A stretch of 54,452 bases of DNA from Parabacteroides sp. (GCA_028689545.1 JAQVCX010000012.1:1-54452); one strand, 5' to 3'. Counted from the stretch's first letter, positions 34,495 through 44,107 are shown. The notes: a model not told the origin generated them from the letters alone. Numbers and translations: made by a program.

Positions 34495-37155
34495 TTATAG
34501 CTTATGTATAACCTTCATTAATTGCTCGCCCAAACCAATCGTATAGCCTTGAGAGACAAATACGACACGGTTGAACGTATCGGCGATCAAGAAGATGGGC
34601 AAGGTATTGGCATTCTGCAATTTCATCGCTGTAGCCATTTCCTTTTGGATCGCCCCGTCGATATCCAGACCGTAGGTGATGGTGCCCGGTAAATCGCCGA
34701 ACTCTTTCGGATCGAAGTTCTTATAACCCTTCTCGTCCGGGAAGAGAAGCACGATGCCTCGTCCCCAACCTTCCAGTTCCTTCTTCACGGCGGCGATGTC
34801 ACGCATCGCGTGGTTTGTCGGTTCTTGGCGGGAACCCAGAAGCGCTACGATGTAATAACCGCGTCCGGTAGTGGCCAATAGACTGGTCTCCTCACCGTTG
34901 TCCGCACGCTTGAATTTATTCTCGGAGTTGAAATTACCGATCACCTGTATCTCGTCCTTGCTTTCGCGCATCTCCAATTTGATCGGGGTAGTCTTGTCTG
35001 CCTCTATGTTGAAGAACTCGATCTCGGCCAATACGCTACCATTTGCCATACGGGTACCGGTCACTAACATATAGTTACCTTCGTCTATGGATAACGGTTT
35101 CTTCAGTAATCCGCTCCAAGTATCTCCCAAGCCCATATCCACGTTGCTTCCACTCTCGAAATTCAAGGTCTGTAAAGTTCCGCTCGGTAAAACCTTGGCG
35201 ATCGTGAAGTGACTGTAATATTTCGGGTCTGGCAACGCCTTGATCGGTTGGTAAGAAGCGGTAACCTTCCCTTGTTTGGCGGTAGTCTGTACGGCGGCCT
35301 CGAAATCGACGTCTACCCAAGCGTTATCCTTGAAGTATTGGATCTTGCGAGCTACCGGCTCGATACGTGCCGGGATGCCCAAGCTACGAGCTACGGCTAC
35401 GAAGAAGATATTACGTGAGCCCTTGTCGGCGATACGAGATTTCCAGACACCTATCGGCATGATCGGAATACGTTGCGCGTTTAGCGCGTCGTTGATGGAG
35501 ACGTTATTCTTCACCCAATCCACCAATGCCTGCGGATTCTCTACGGCCTGTTTCGCTAAGGCAGGCTCAACATTTGCCGCGAAGAAACTCTTATAAGGAG
35601 TCAGGAACTCATTGGCTACACGAGGGTTCATGATATATTCATTGAGCCATTCGCTCTGAACGGCCGGCGTATTATTCAAATGATCGGCGAGGACAGACGC
35701 GGGCGTGTCACGTAAATCCTTAGCGGATACGACATCCAATAAAGCCATCGCTTGCGCGCGTTTCTCGGCGGGAGCTTCCCGTAAGAACTTCTCGATCTCC
35801 ATCCAGTTACCACGGCTACCGATCATGAAATCCGTCGTCTTCGTTGGGTCGATACCCAATTCTTTCGCTAAAGCCTCCGCTTTCTCTTCCGTATAGAAAG
35901 TAGCTACATATTTATTACGGATAGCGTCTTCCTCCAATAAACGTTTGGCGTTCGCTTCCTTTTGCTCCGGTGTAACTTCCGCGGGGATAGAGCCGTCTAC
36001 CGGTGGCACGATGTCGAGGGAGATCGTCTCCACATCTCCCGGTTTCTTATTCAAGGCGATCGTCACCTCTCCGTCTTTGCCGAAAGAGACCTTGCTGTAG
36101 CCGAACTTGCCGTCCTTGCTGGCCCATACCAACATATCCCCTTTTCCGGCGGATAGCGAGCATTTACCATCTGCGTCCGTCTTCTTGCGGGCTACGCTGT
36201 TAAACTCGGCATAGTTATAAATCTTGAATTCAACCAAAGCATCTTTTACGGGTTTGCCATTGGTATCCGTAACCGTGATAACGGCTTTGGCCGAAGGCGC
36301 GTAATTATCGATCACGTTGATCTCGGTATAGCCATCGGTACGTTCCATGACATCCTCTGGACCGTTGTATTTACCGAATACTTTCGTATGCATCAACATA
36401 CCCCGGTAAGCGGGGCCGTTGAACCAACCCAGATTCAATACCGGCTCCGGCTCGCAAGCGCCGAAGAAATACCATTTGCCATTTACCCAGGCCTCTACCC
36501 ACGCGTGGTTATCGTCCGTATGCGCCCAGCGAGGGGTGTATACCTGACGTGCGGGGATGCCCACGGAGCGCAAGGCGGCCACCGTAAAGGTAGACTCCTC
36601 GCCGCAACGACCGTAAGCGGTTTTCACGGATGCCAAGGGAGAGCTGGTACGACCATCGGAAGGAGTATAGATCACCTTCTCGTGGCACCAGTGATTCACT
36701 TCCAGTACGGCCTCGTACAAAGACAAGCCTTTCACCCGGTCTTTCAACTCATCGAAGAAAACCATGCGGCTTTCATCCAGATTCTCGTTATTGATCCGTA
36801 CCGGCAATACGAAATGGCGGAAGATATCCTCGGGAATACTATCGCCCCAAGGCATCTCATTCCGTGCTTGGAAAGAGGAACGGATGTTTTTTAAATAGAA
36901 ATCGCCACTATAGTCCGTAATGTCTCCAATCGGCATATAGGCGTACATGAAGGTTAATGCCTCCCTCTCTTCGGGAGCCATTTGATCGTTGAATACCGCG
37001 AACAGGTTACCGTTAGGTAGAGCGGCCTGCTTCGCTTGTAAATCGTTCTCAACCTCTGCTCGGTAAGCGGCATCGGTAATGAAATGTTGTTGGTTGTTAC
37101 AACTCGTCCCTACGAGTAATGCGAACAACAGCGCGAATAGATGTTTTTTGTTCAT
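34495..37155 (-). CDS. Transglutaminase-like lipoprotein (large, two TG-like domains)
   Basis: The 886-residue protein from the ATG at 37155 has a lipobox in LLVGTSC (Cys19). The first transglutaminase-like core has Cys184 (YGRCGEESTFTVAALRSVGI), His217 (DDNHAWVEAW) and an acidic third residue in FGACEPEP. An Ig-like or carboxypeptidase-regulatory-like domain follows (about 295-370), then a linker, then a second TG-like core (GSRNIFFVAVARSLGIPARI) that lacks the cysteine, and a thioredoxin-like end (LLFPDEKGY, TLPIFLIADTFNRVVFVSQG). It probably acts on peptides or proteins in the periplasm or at the surface. It is transcribed from its own promoter after a terminator. Confidence 0.8.
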   Translation of the reverse strand: MNKKHLFALLFALLVGTSCNNQQHFITDAAYRAEVENDLQAKQAALPNGNLFAVFNDQMAPEEREALTFMYAYMPIGDITDYSGDFYLKNIRSSFQARNEMPWGDSIPEDIFRHFVLPVRINNENLDESRMVFFDELKDRVKGLSLYEAVLEVNHWCHEKVIYTPSDGRTSSPLASVKTAYGRCGEESTFTVAALRSVGIPARQVYTPRWAHTDDNHAWVEAWVNGKWYFFGACEPEPVLNLGWFNGPAYRGMLMHTKVFGKYNGPEDVMERTDGYTEINVIDNYAPSAKAVITVTDTNGKPVKDALVEFKIYNYAEFNSVARKKTDADGKCSLSAGKGDMLVWASKDGKFGYSKVSFGKDGEVTIALNKKPGDVETISLDIVPPVDGSIPAEVTPEQKEANAKRLLEEDAIRNKYVATFYTEEKAEALAKELGIDPTKTTDFMIGSRGNWMEIEKFLREAPAEKRAQAMALLDVVSAKDLRDTPASVLADHLNNTPAVQSEWLNEYIMNPRVANEFLTPYKSFFAANVEPALAKQAVENPQALVDWVKNNVSINDALNAQRIPIMPIGVWKSRIADKGSRNIFFVAVARSLGIPARIEPVARKIQYFKDNAWVDVDFEAAVQTTAKQGKVTASYQPIKALPDPKYYSHFTIAKVLPSGTLQTLNFESGSNVDMGLGDTWSGLLKKPLSIDEGNYMLVTGTRMANGSVLAEIEFFNIEADKTTPIKLEMRESKDEIQVIGNFNSENKFKRADNGEETSLLATTGRGYYIVALLGSRQEPTNHAMRDIAAVKKELEGWGRGIVLLFPDEKGYKNFDPKEFGDLPGTITYGLDIDGAIQKEMATAMKLQNANTLPIFLIADTFNRVVFVSQGYTIGLGEQLMKVIHKL

Positions 37156-37176
37156 AAAGCGGATATGTATGTTTGC

Positions 37177-37184
37177 CAAAAGTA
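37177..37184 (-). promoter_or_regulatory. -7 element of the transglutaminase-like gene
   Basis: TACTTTTG on the minus strand matches TAnnTTTG and lies 21 bases before the ATG at 37155. A T-rich stretch occurs about 20 bases further upstream in the -33 position. Confidence 0.5.
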
Positions 37185-37217
37185 ATGATTCTATGTGAGA
37201 TGGAAAAATTTGTCGTG

Positions 37218-37250
37218 AAAAAACCGGAAGGATTTGCATCCAACCGGTTT
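37218..37250 (-). terminator. Terminator after susD
   Basis: On the minus strand AAACCGGTTGGAT and ATCCTTCCGGTTT form a stem with a four-base loop, followed by TTTC. It separates the SusC/SusD transcript from the transglutaminase-like gene. Confidence 0.75.
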
Positions 37251-37278
37251 CCCTTCTTATTAATTAGCCCTAAAAAAG

Positions 37279-38820
37279 TTAGTATCCGGGATTCTGGACA
37301 AGTGTTTCTTTCGACAGGTCGATCTCTGTCAAAGGGATTCCCCATAGATAATCCTTCTCCGGATTGAAGCTCCTTTGTTCCACGAATATATGTTTTCCAT
37401 CTACCAGCTTGCCATACACCGGTTTCTTCACGTCCGCCTCGGTTGTCTTCCAGCTACGTGTATCGAATAGGTGTATACCTTCGAAGGTAAATTCCAATCG
37501 TCTTTCCAAGCGGATGGCTGCCCGCATCTGCTCCTTGCTCAACCCTTGCGGTAGCGGCTGTAGACCTACGCTGGGGCGTTGGCGTACTTGGTTGACGGCG
37601 GCATAGACCGAATTGTCTGGCCCGCTCAACTCGTTCTTGGCCTCCGCGTAAGTAAGCAGGATATCAGCGTAGCGGATATAGATGAAGTTCGTCCATCCGT
37701 ATTCGTTGTTACCGTCGTTCTTCGGATTGACGTATTTACGCATGGAGTATCCGGTACGAGTCGCGTTTCCGTTACCCATCTCCTTGGAGTCGTAGGTCTT
37801 TCCCGCTATCTGCTGTCCGTCCCAAAGGATGGAGAAGGCAAGACGCGGATCCCTGTTCTTGAAAGGATCTGCCGGGTCGTACAGCTTAGATTCCTTAATG
37901 GACAAGCCATCCGTGCAAGGATAAGCGTCTACTAAGTCTTGTGTGGGTGACAGGGCTTCCCATCCTCCCATCATCAAGGGACCGAAATATTGGTCTATCA
38001 AACTACCGATCGTGGAGTTATAGGCGTTTTGTACATATTGCCGGTCGAAGATGACCTCTTTGTTGTTTTCGTATTCCGGCAAGAACAAATTCCCGTAATT
38101 GTCGAACAACTCGTAGACACCTAGATCCATGACCTCTTTAGCGGTCTTCGCCGCCACGTCATACTTGTGGAAATAAAGGCTCATCTTTGCCTTCAAGGAG
38201 AGGGCCGCGCCTTTCGTGGCACGTCCTATCTCGCCGGATTCCGTCCGCTGGACCGGTAGTTTGGCCGCGGCCTTGTCTAGTTCCTTGACGATAAACTCGT
38301 ACACCGCCTCTTCCGAGTCGCGTGCCGGTATCGGCTCGTTCAGCTCCAAGGGATGTGTCAGGATAGGAACACCTCCGAAATATTTCACCAGCGTGGCGTA
38401 GAAGAACGCGCGGAGATATTCCATCTCACCGGTCAACACTTCTTTCTTCTCCTCGTTCATCACCACTTGGTCGATGTTGCTGAAGTAAATCTCGCAACGG
38501 CGGATACCGTCGAACGCTGTTTGCCAAACCTGCTTGAAGTGAGGATTGGAGGCGGTAGCGGTACCGGCGGACAATTGACCCTGCTCGGCTCCTACGTGTA
38601 CTGGCACGGCGTTGTCCGTATAACAATCCGTCATGATGATATGGTTCTCCGGAGCGATCAGGTAACGATACGTGCCGGTTGTATATTTGGTGGCATCTTG
38701 CCCATCTTTCCAAAAAGAGACATCGGATAGCTCATCTTTGGGCGCACGATCCAAGAAACCATCGTTGCAACTGGTGCCTAGCAATAAAACCAGTGATATT
38801 AGGCTATATTTAAGTTTCAT
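37279..38820 (-). CDS. SusD/RagB-family nutrient-binding lipoprotein
   Basis: The 513-residue protein has a lipobox in VLLLGTSC and then NDGFLDRAPKDELSD, the usual start of mature SusD proteins. SusD features include AFFYATLVKYFGGVPILTHP, the TPR helices, YIRYADILLTYAEAKNEL and the C-terminal RRLEFTFEGIHLFDTRSWKT. It caps the SusC channel at the surface and binds the ligand. The gene starts 18 bases after susC. No glycoside hydrolase, sulfatase or sensor gene follows, so the substrate is unknown. Confidence 0.95.
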   Translation of the reverse strand: MKLKYSLISLVLLLGTSCNDGFLDRAPKDELSDVSFWKDGQDATKYTTGTYRYLIAPENHIIMTDCYTDNAVPVHVGAEQGQLSAGTATASNPHFKQVWQTAFDGIRRCEIYFSNIDQVVMNEEKKEVLTGEMEYLRAFFYATLVKYFGGVPILTHPLELNEPIPARDSEEAVYEFIVKELDKAAAKLPVQRTESGEIGRATKGAALSLKAKMSLYFHKYDVAAKTAKEVMDLGVYELFDNYGNLFLPEYENNKEVIFDRQYVQNAYNSTIGSLIDQYFGPLMMGGWEALSPTQDLVDAYPCTDGLSIKESKLYDPADPFKNRDPRLAFSILWDGQQIAGKTYDSKEMGNGNATRTGYSMRKYVNPKNDGNNEYGWTNFIYIRYADILLTYAEAKNELSGPDNSVYAAVNQVRQRPSVGLQPLPQGLSKEQMRAAIRLERRLEFTFEGIHLFDTRSWKTTEADVKKPVYGKLVDGKHIFVEQRSFNPEKDYLWGIPLTEIDLSKETLVQNPGY

Positions 38821-38838
38821 AATTTTAATGAGGTATAA

Positions 38839-41800
38839 TTAGAATGATAGATTAATACCGAATGAATAGTTTCTCGTCAGCGGATAGTAACTACCGGCGT
38901 GACTCAACTCCGTAGAAGTCTGGTTATTGAAGTCGTAAGCCGACTCTGGGTCCGCTCCGTCGAAGCCTGTTATCGTAAACAAGTTATCCGCGCTGAAATA
39001 GAGTCTCAACCGGGTAATGCCGGAATTTCCCAGAAGCTTGCTAGGGATCGTATAACCCACTTGCAGGTTTCTCATCTTTAGATACGATGCGTTTTGCATC
39101 CAGAACGTAGAGGTTTGCCAGTTCTTGTTCGAGTTCTTCATAGACAACCGTGGATAAGTAGCGTCCGGATTCTCAGGAGTCCAACGATCCAGATGTGCTT
39201 CCGTCACTTTACCTCCGTTATAGAACGCGCGGCTGATCTCCGCCTTCACGATGCCGTCTACCAAGCCGGCGCCTTGCAATAAGGTGGAAAAGTCGAAGTT
39301 CTTGTATTCAAATCCCAGATTCAAGCCGAAGTTGAGTTTCGGGAAGTAGGTGCCGATGGAGGTACGGTCTTTCTCATCTATGACCTTGTCGTTGTTCAGG
39401 TCCGCGTACTTGAGGTCTCCCGGTACGGGTGTTCCCGTCACTTGCGTAGGATGCCCGTCTATTTCCTTTTGATCCTGGAAGATACCTTCGCATACATATC
39501 CATAGATATTATTGATAGGATCTCCTACGGAACGTCCGGGCGTATCACCTCCGCTCAAGTCGGTGATCTCGTTGTGTACGTAGCTAAGATTGAAAGTCGC
39601 GTGGTACTTGAAATCGTTGATCTGGTTGTTATGCCCCAACGATAGCTCGAATCCCGTGTTGCGTACTTTACCGGCGTTTTGCATCGGAGCGTTCACTCCC
39701 ACGATTTCCGGAATCGGAAGGCTCAACAAGATATCATTCGTGTTCTTCAAGAAGAAGTCTCCGGTGAAGTTCAATTTCCCGTTCAAGAAATCCGCGTCGA
39801 TACCCACATCCACTTGGCTGGTTGTTTCCCAGGTAATGTTCTTGTTCGACATGGTCTTGTTGATAGATATACCCGGGGTAAGTACGTTATTATAGCTATA
39901 GTCATAACCAAAGGCATACGTATTATAGAAGGCGTAGTTACCAATCTCTTGGTTACCCAATTGTCCCCAAGAAGCACGTAGCTTCAAGTTGTCGACCCAT
40001 GATACATTGAAGAAATCCTCTTGCGAGATCCTCCATCCTGCCGAGAACGAGGGGAAGGCTCCGAAGCGGTTGTTCTTCGGGAAGCGGGAAGTACCATCGT
40101 AACGAATGTTAGCCTCCAGTAAATATCGGTCATCGAAACTATAGTTAACGCGTCCGAAGGCCGAGCGTAAAGCGTACTCAATCAAGTTGCCTTCGGTCTC
40201 TTGCGTTGTCACGTCTCCCGCGTTGATCTGGTCCAGCGCATTGCTGGAAGGCAAGTCTTTACGCAAGGCGGATACGTAGCGATATTGGTTGTAGAGCTGC
40301 GAATAACCAGCCAATACCTTCAATCCATGTTTCCCGAAGGTCTTCTCATAGTTCAGATACGCCTGCAGGTTGATCTCCAGCATTTTATTGTCGTAGTTCT
40401 GCGCCATGTTACGTGTAGTCTTTATTGGATCATCCGAGTCCGCGCTATAATAGGCGACGCTCTTTTGGAAGATATGCTGATCCAGCAAGTTGAAGATAGC
40501 GCCCGCGTTTCCCCGGAGGGTCAGCCCATCTATAATCTTGTAGACGAAAGAGGCACTACCTTGGAAGTTGTTATTATAGATACGGCTCGTACCCCCTTCC
40601 CGGGCGGCAGCCACGGAGTTGTGCTCGTTCTTGAACAATCCGTAATGCCCGTTGGAGAACTGGATCGGTGTGACCGGGGTCTCACGGAAAGCATAGTGAA
40701 GGATATTGGCGGCACCATCGCCCGGTCTTCCCAGGTTGCTGATACCTTCGGCAGGTTCTTCCTGGCGGTCGCGGTAAGCGGACATGTTCAAGGAGAAGTC
40801 CAGTCGGCTATTGATTTTTGCGTCAAGGTTGGCACGAACGTTAAACTTGTTGTAATTCATGTTCGGGATCAATCCCTCTTTATCGTGATAGCCGAAAGAA
40901 ACCGAGTAGCGGATCGCTTCGGAACCACCCGTCACGTTCAAGTGGTGGTTGTGGAACAGTCCATTCTCGCTTAGCAAGGTATTCAACCAGTCACTGTTGG
41001 CGAAATGATCCGGATCTTTACCCCCTTGGAAGTTGCTCAAGGCAGTCTCATCATAAGGTTTGGGCATATTATCGTTGTCGTATGCCTCGTTCAGCAAGGT
41101 CGCATATCCGTAGGCATCCAAGTATTTAGGAAGGCGGGTGGCCGATTGCCAGCCGACGTATCCGTTATAAGACACATTCGTCTTTCCGGTAGAACCCTTC
41201 TTGGTCGTTACCAATATCACACCATTCGCGGCACGTACACCGTAGATGGAAGAGGCGGCGGCATCCTTCAGTACGGAGATGTTCTCGATATCGTTCGGAT
41301 CCACGCTGCTCAAGCTCGATTCCACGCCATCGATAATCACCATGGCTTCCGCCTTGCCCAGCGTTCCCACGCCACGCACACGCAAAGAGCCCGCGTCTGC
41401 TCCGGGCTGGCCGGTATTTTGTACGATCGTTACGCCGGATACTTGTCCGGTCAGCATATTGACCGCGTTCGGGGTCGTACGGTTTTCCAGCATATCCGCC
41501 TTGATGTTGCTAACCGCACCGGTCAAGTTCACTTTCTTTTGTGTACCATAACCCACGACTACCACCTCATCTAGGTTCTGTGTGTCCTCGCTCAGCTGGA
41601 TGTTCAACACAGATTGATTGCCTACCGGAATCTGTTTATCCACATAGCCGATATAGGAAACCTGCAAGACAGCGTTTGCTGTCACTTCCAACGAGAAGTT
41701 ACCGTCGAAGTCCGTGATCGTTCCGTTCGTCGTGCCTTTCTCCACCACGTTCGCTCCGATAATAGGTACACCCGCGGCATCCGTGATCGTACCACTCACT

Positions 41801-42000
41801 TTCTTTGTTTGTTGAATGCTAGCGATCCCCTGAGTCTTCGGTAGGAAGGATACCTCCTCTGCCATCAGATGGCTAGGGGAAAAAGCTCCGGCACAAAAAA
41901 CGAGGCAAAGGCTTAATGTCGCCTTTTTTCTCAGCAGCTTCATCAAGGTAGAATCTTCTTGATGGCTTTGTTTGGGCAATAGAAACATTTTTTGTTTCAT
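38839..42000 (-). CDS. SusC/RagA-family TonB-dependent transporter
   Basis: The 1053-residue protein from the ATG at 42000 has a signal peptide in KKATLSLCLVFCAGAFS. Domains in order are a carboxypeptidase-like module (VSGTITDAAGVPIIGANVVE), the SusC motif LDEVVVVGYGTQKK, the plug (SLRVRGVGTLGKAEAMVIID, ISVLKDAAASSIYGVRAANG) and a large barrel ending in NYSFGINLSF. It imports a ligand bound by SusD with TonB energy. No ECF sigma/anti-sigma pair is adjacent; control may work through the tandem palindromes at 42130-42167. A frame extending to 42075 lacks support. Confidence 0.95.
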   Translation of the reverse strand: MKQKMFLLPKQSHQEDSTLMKLLRKKATLSLCLVFCAGAFSPSHLMAEEVSFLPKTQGIASIQQTKKVSGTITDAAGVPIIGANVVEKGTTNGTITDFDGNFSLEVTANAVLQVSYIGYVDKQIPVGNQSVLNIQLSEDTQNLDEVVVVGYGTQKKVNLTGAVSNIKADMLENRTTPNAVNMLTGQVSGVTIVQNTGQPGADAGSLRVRGVGTLGKAEAMVIIDGVESSLSSVDPNDIENISVLKDAAASSIYGVRAANGVILVTTKKGSTGKTNVSYNGYVGWQSATRLPKYLDAYGYATLLNEAYDNDNMPKPYDETALSNFQGGKDPDHFANSDWLNTLLSENGLFHNHHLNVTGGSEAIRYSVSFGYHDKEGLIPNMNYNKFNVRANLDAKINSRLDFSLNMSAYRDRQEEPAEGISNLGRPGDGAANILHYAFRETPVTPIQFSNGHYGLFKNEHNSVAAAREGGTSRIYNNNFQGSASFVYKIIDGLTLRGNAGAIFNLLDQHIFQKSVAYYSADSDDPIKTTRNMAQNYDNKMLEINLQAYLNYEKTFGKHGLKVLAGYSQLYNQYRYVSALRKDLPSSNALDQINAGDVTTQETEGNLIEYALRSAFGRVNYSFDDRYLLEANIRYDGTSRFPKNNRFGAFPSFSAGWRISQEDFFNVSWVDNLKLRASWGQLGNQEIGNYAFYNTYAFGYDYSYNNVLTPGISINKTMSNKNITWETTSQVDVGIDADFLNGKLNFTGDFFLKNTNDILLSLPIPEIVGVNAPMQNAGKVRNTGFELSLGHNNQINDFKYHATFNLSYVHNEITDLSGGDTPGRSVGDPINNIYGYVCEGIFQDQKEIDGHPTQVTGTPVPGDLKYADLNNDKVIDEKDRTSIGTYFPKLNFGLNLGFEYKNFDFSTLLQGAGLVDGIVKAEISRAFYNGGKVTEAHLDRWTPENPDATYPRLSMKNSNKNWQTSTFWMQNASYLKMRNLQVGYTIPSKLLGNSGITRLRLYFSADNLFTITGFDGADPESAYDFNNQTSTELSHAGSYYPLTRNYSFGINLSF

Positions 42001-42129
42001 GGTTGTTGAATGTTTTATTATAAAAAATAATCTAAGTGTTAACGGATTTATCGTACAACGTCTATTTTTAGGCAATCTTACCTTACAAGATGGTAGATAA
42101 GCCCTATTAAGATGTTTCTTTTGTTTTGT

Positions 42130-42167
42130 TTTTCCATATTTGGAATCTTGTTTTCCACATATGGAAT
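42130..42167. promoter_or_regulatory. Tandem palindromic operator-like sites upstream of susC
   Basis: TTTTCCATATTTGGAAT at 42130-42146 and TTTTCCACATATGGAAT at 42151-42167 are two copies, 21 bases apart, of the palindrome TTCCA-N4-TGGAA. They lie 130-167 bases before the susC ATG and about 240 bases before the divergent antiporter gene. The two-turn spacing suggests cooperative binding of a dimeric regulator on one DNA face. The regulator is not recognisable in this window. Confidence 0.6.
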
Positions 42168-42406
42168 AAATACTCTCTTTCGCCGAAAATGTAACATATG
42201 TTTAGTTATGTTATTGTAGTTTTTAGTTAATAATGACCCGTTATGTTGTATAACATAGATACCTCGATTTTTCGAGAAGAAAGGTATAATCTTTGCTTCC
42301 CGTATATTTACGGTCAGATTTCCGTTCTTTGAAGACTGTAATTACAAAAACTTTGCGAACTTTGGCACAATGAATCAAATCACAAATTATTAAATCAATT
42401 TTGCAT
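42168..42406. promoter_or_regulatory. Rest of the divergent susC-antiporter control region
   Basis: This part of the 406-base gap contains TAACAT...ATGTTA at 42192-42213 and a perfect palindrome TATGTTGTATAACATA at 42242-42257, both built on ATGTTA/TAACAT and possibly one operator family. GGTATAATCTTTGC near 42272-42286 is a near-match to a Bacteroidetes -7 element for the antiporter gene. A small CTCGA/TCGAG hairpin lies at 42263-42276. I see no gene here. Confidence 0.45.
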
Positions 42407-43906
42407 ATGTTTCAAACTCCAGAGCAAGTGCTATTAATAGCCTCCGTGATCCTGTTTTTAAGTATCTTTGCCGGTAAAGCCGGTTATCGTTTCGGCTTAC
42501 CCGCATTGTTGTTATTCCTTGGTGTGGGTATGTTGTTTGGCAGTGATGGCCTCGGTATCCAGTTTAGCGACCCGGATGCCGCCCAGTTTATCGGAATGTT
42601 GGCGTTGAGTATCATCTTGTTCTCGGGTGGTATGGATACGAAAGTCTCGGAAATCAAGCCAATCGCATCGCAAGGTGTGGTGCTGGCCACGTTTGGCGTA
42701 CTCGCCACGACGTTCCTGACAGGAGCCTTCATCTATTGGCTGTTCGGGCTTTTCCGGGCATACATCACCCTTACGTTCCCCGAGTCGCTTTTGCTGGCGG
42801 CGGTGATGTCGTCTACCGATTCCGCCTCCGTCTTCTCCATCCTGCGTAGCAAGGAAGTCTATTTAAAAGAGCGATTGCGCCCTACATTAGAGTTGGAGAG
42901 TGGTAGCAACGATCCGATGGCCTATATGCTCACCCTACTTCTGATCGCTTATATACAGAGTGGCGGTATGAATCTATGGGAGGCTGGTCTATCGCTGGTT
43001 ATCCAGTTGTCGGTTGGTGCTTTGGCCGGTTTTCTATTAGGTAAACTATCGGTTTTTATTATCAATAAGATCAATATAGATAATGAGTCCTTATATCCGA
43101 TCTTACTTCTGGCCACGGCCTTCTTCACGTTTGCCACCACGACACTTTGCCAAGGCAATGGCTATTTGGCGGTTTACATTGCCGGCTTGGTAGTGGGCAA
43201 CGCTAAGATCGTACATAAGAAAAGTCTCGGGACATTTTTCGACGGTTTCGCTTGGTTATGGCAGATCGTGATGTTCCTTACGTTGGGATTGCTGGTAAAT
43301 CCGCATGAGTTGTTGCCTGTAGCGGGAGTCGGCGTGTTGGTTGGCGTATTTATGATTATTGTAGCTCGTCCGCTTAGCGTATTCCTTTGTTTGATTCCTT
43401 ACAAGAATTTCTCGACGAAAGGGAAGTTATATATATCGTGGGTCGGATTGCGTGGTGCCGTTCCTATTATTTTCGCCACCTATCCTATGATCGCCGGGAT
43501 CGAGCATGCCGGGATGTTTTTTAATATCGTCTTTTTCATTACGATTCTTTCCTTGGTGATCCAAGGCACGACGGTTACTTCTGTCGCTAAGTGGTTAGGA
43601 ATGATTGATGAGCCGGAGCGGAAAAATGAGTTTGGAATCGAGCTTCCGGAGGAAATAAAAAGTGCCATGAGTGAGATCGACATCACTCCCGCGGTATTGG
43701 CCCATGGGAATAAGTTGATGCAACTTACGTTGCCGGATCACACCTTAGCGGTGATGGTAAAACGGGAAGGTCTCTATTTCATCCCGAAGGGAAACACGGA
43801 ATTAAAGGAGAATGACAAATTATTACTAATCTCCGATAATGATGAGGCGCTTTTGCAGGCGTATGAATCCTTAGGCGTGAAGGATTATACGATGAAGAAG
43901 AATTAA
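42407..43906 (+). CDS. Potassium/proton antiporter (CvrA/NhaP2-like, CPA1 family)
   Basis: The protein has about 499 residues from the ATG at 42407. Some twelve membrane segments carry CPA hallmarks such as LFLGVGMLFGSDG, LALSIILFSGGMDTK, AAVMSSTDSASVF (ion-site acids) and LGLLVNPHEL, WVGLRGAVPIIFATYP. After the membrane part comes a cytoplasmic TrkA-C-like domain (about 430-495, LTLPDHTLAVMVKREG, LKENDKLLLISD). It exchanges K+ or Na+ for protons and helps with osmotic and pH balance. The TTG 6 bases upstream is a less likely start. Confidence 0.92.
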   Translation: MFQTPEQVLLIASVILFLSIFAGKAGYRFGLPALLLFLGVGMLFGSDGLGIQFSDPDAAQFIGMLALSIILFSGGMDTKVSEIKPIASQGVVLATFGVLATTFLTGAFIYWLFGLFRAYITLTFPESLLLAAVMSSTDSASVFSILRSKEVYLKERLRPTLELESGSNDPMAYMLTLLLIAYIQSGGMNLWEAGLSLVIQLSVGALAGFLLGKLSVFIINKINIDNESLYPILLLATAFFTFATTTLCQGNGYLAVYIAGLVVGNAKIVHKKSLGTFFDGFAWLWQIVMFLTLGLLVNPHELLPVAGVGVLVGVFMIIVARPLSVFLCLIPYKNFSTKGKLYISWVGLRGAVPIIFATYPMIAGIEHAGMFFNIVFFITILSLVIQGTTVTSVAKWLGMIDEPERKNEFGIELPEEIKSAMSEIDITPAVLAHGNKLMQLTLPDHTLAVMVKREGLYFIPKGNTELKENDKLLLISDNDEALLQAYESLGVKDYTMKKN

Positions 43907-43928
43907 TCAATATGCCAATGTGGGCAAT

Positions 43929-43986
43929 GTGCCAATATACCAATGCTTATTCTACACAAATAGCATTCGCATTGGTCTATTGGCAC
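43929..43986. terminator. Inverted repeat downstream of the antiporter gene
   Basis: GTGCCAATATACCAATGC at 43929-43946 recurs in inverse at 43969-43986 with one difference and a 22-base loop. CCAAT/ATTGG blocks also recur nearby (43914-43935). It probably ends the antiporter transcript. Confidence 0.55.
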
Positions 43987-44009
43987 CTTATCCTCCTTGA
44001 CCTATTTTT

Positions 44010-44107
44010 TTACCGTACCGGAAACTCCGTTATACGTAAAGTCGTATATCCATAGGGGATTAACTCGATGTTCTCTTCGTCGCTTATGTCATAGCCATGT
44101 CTAGCCT
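44010..44107 (-). pseudogene. C-terminal scrap of a lost gene (GH127-like tail)
   Basis: On the minus strand a 30-codon stretch after an in-frame stop reads ARHGYDISDEENIELIPYGY then TTLRITEFPVR and a TAA. The IPYGxTxLRIxxFP pattern is seen at the very end of DUF1680/GH127-type and related glycoside hydrolases. Nothing upstream in this frame continues it, so a larger gene was deleted here, leaving its last codons. The family hint rests on this short motif. Confidence 0.4.
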
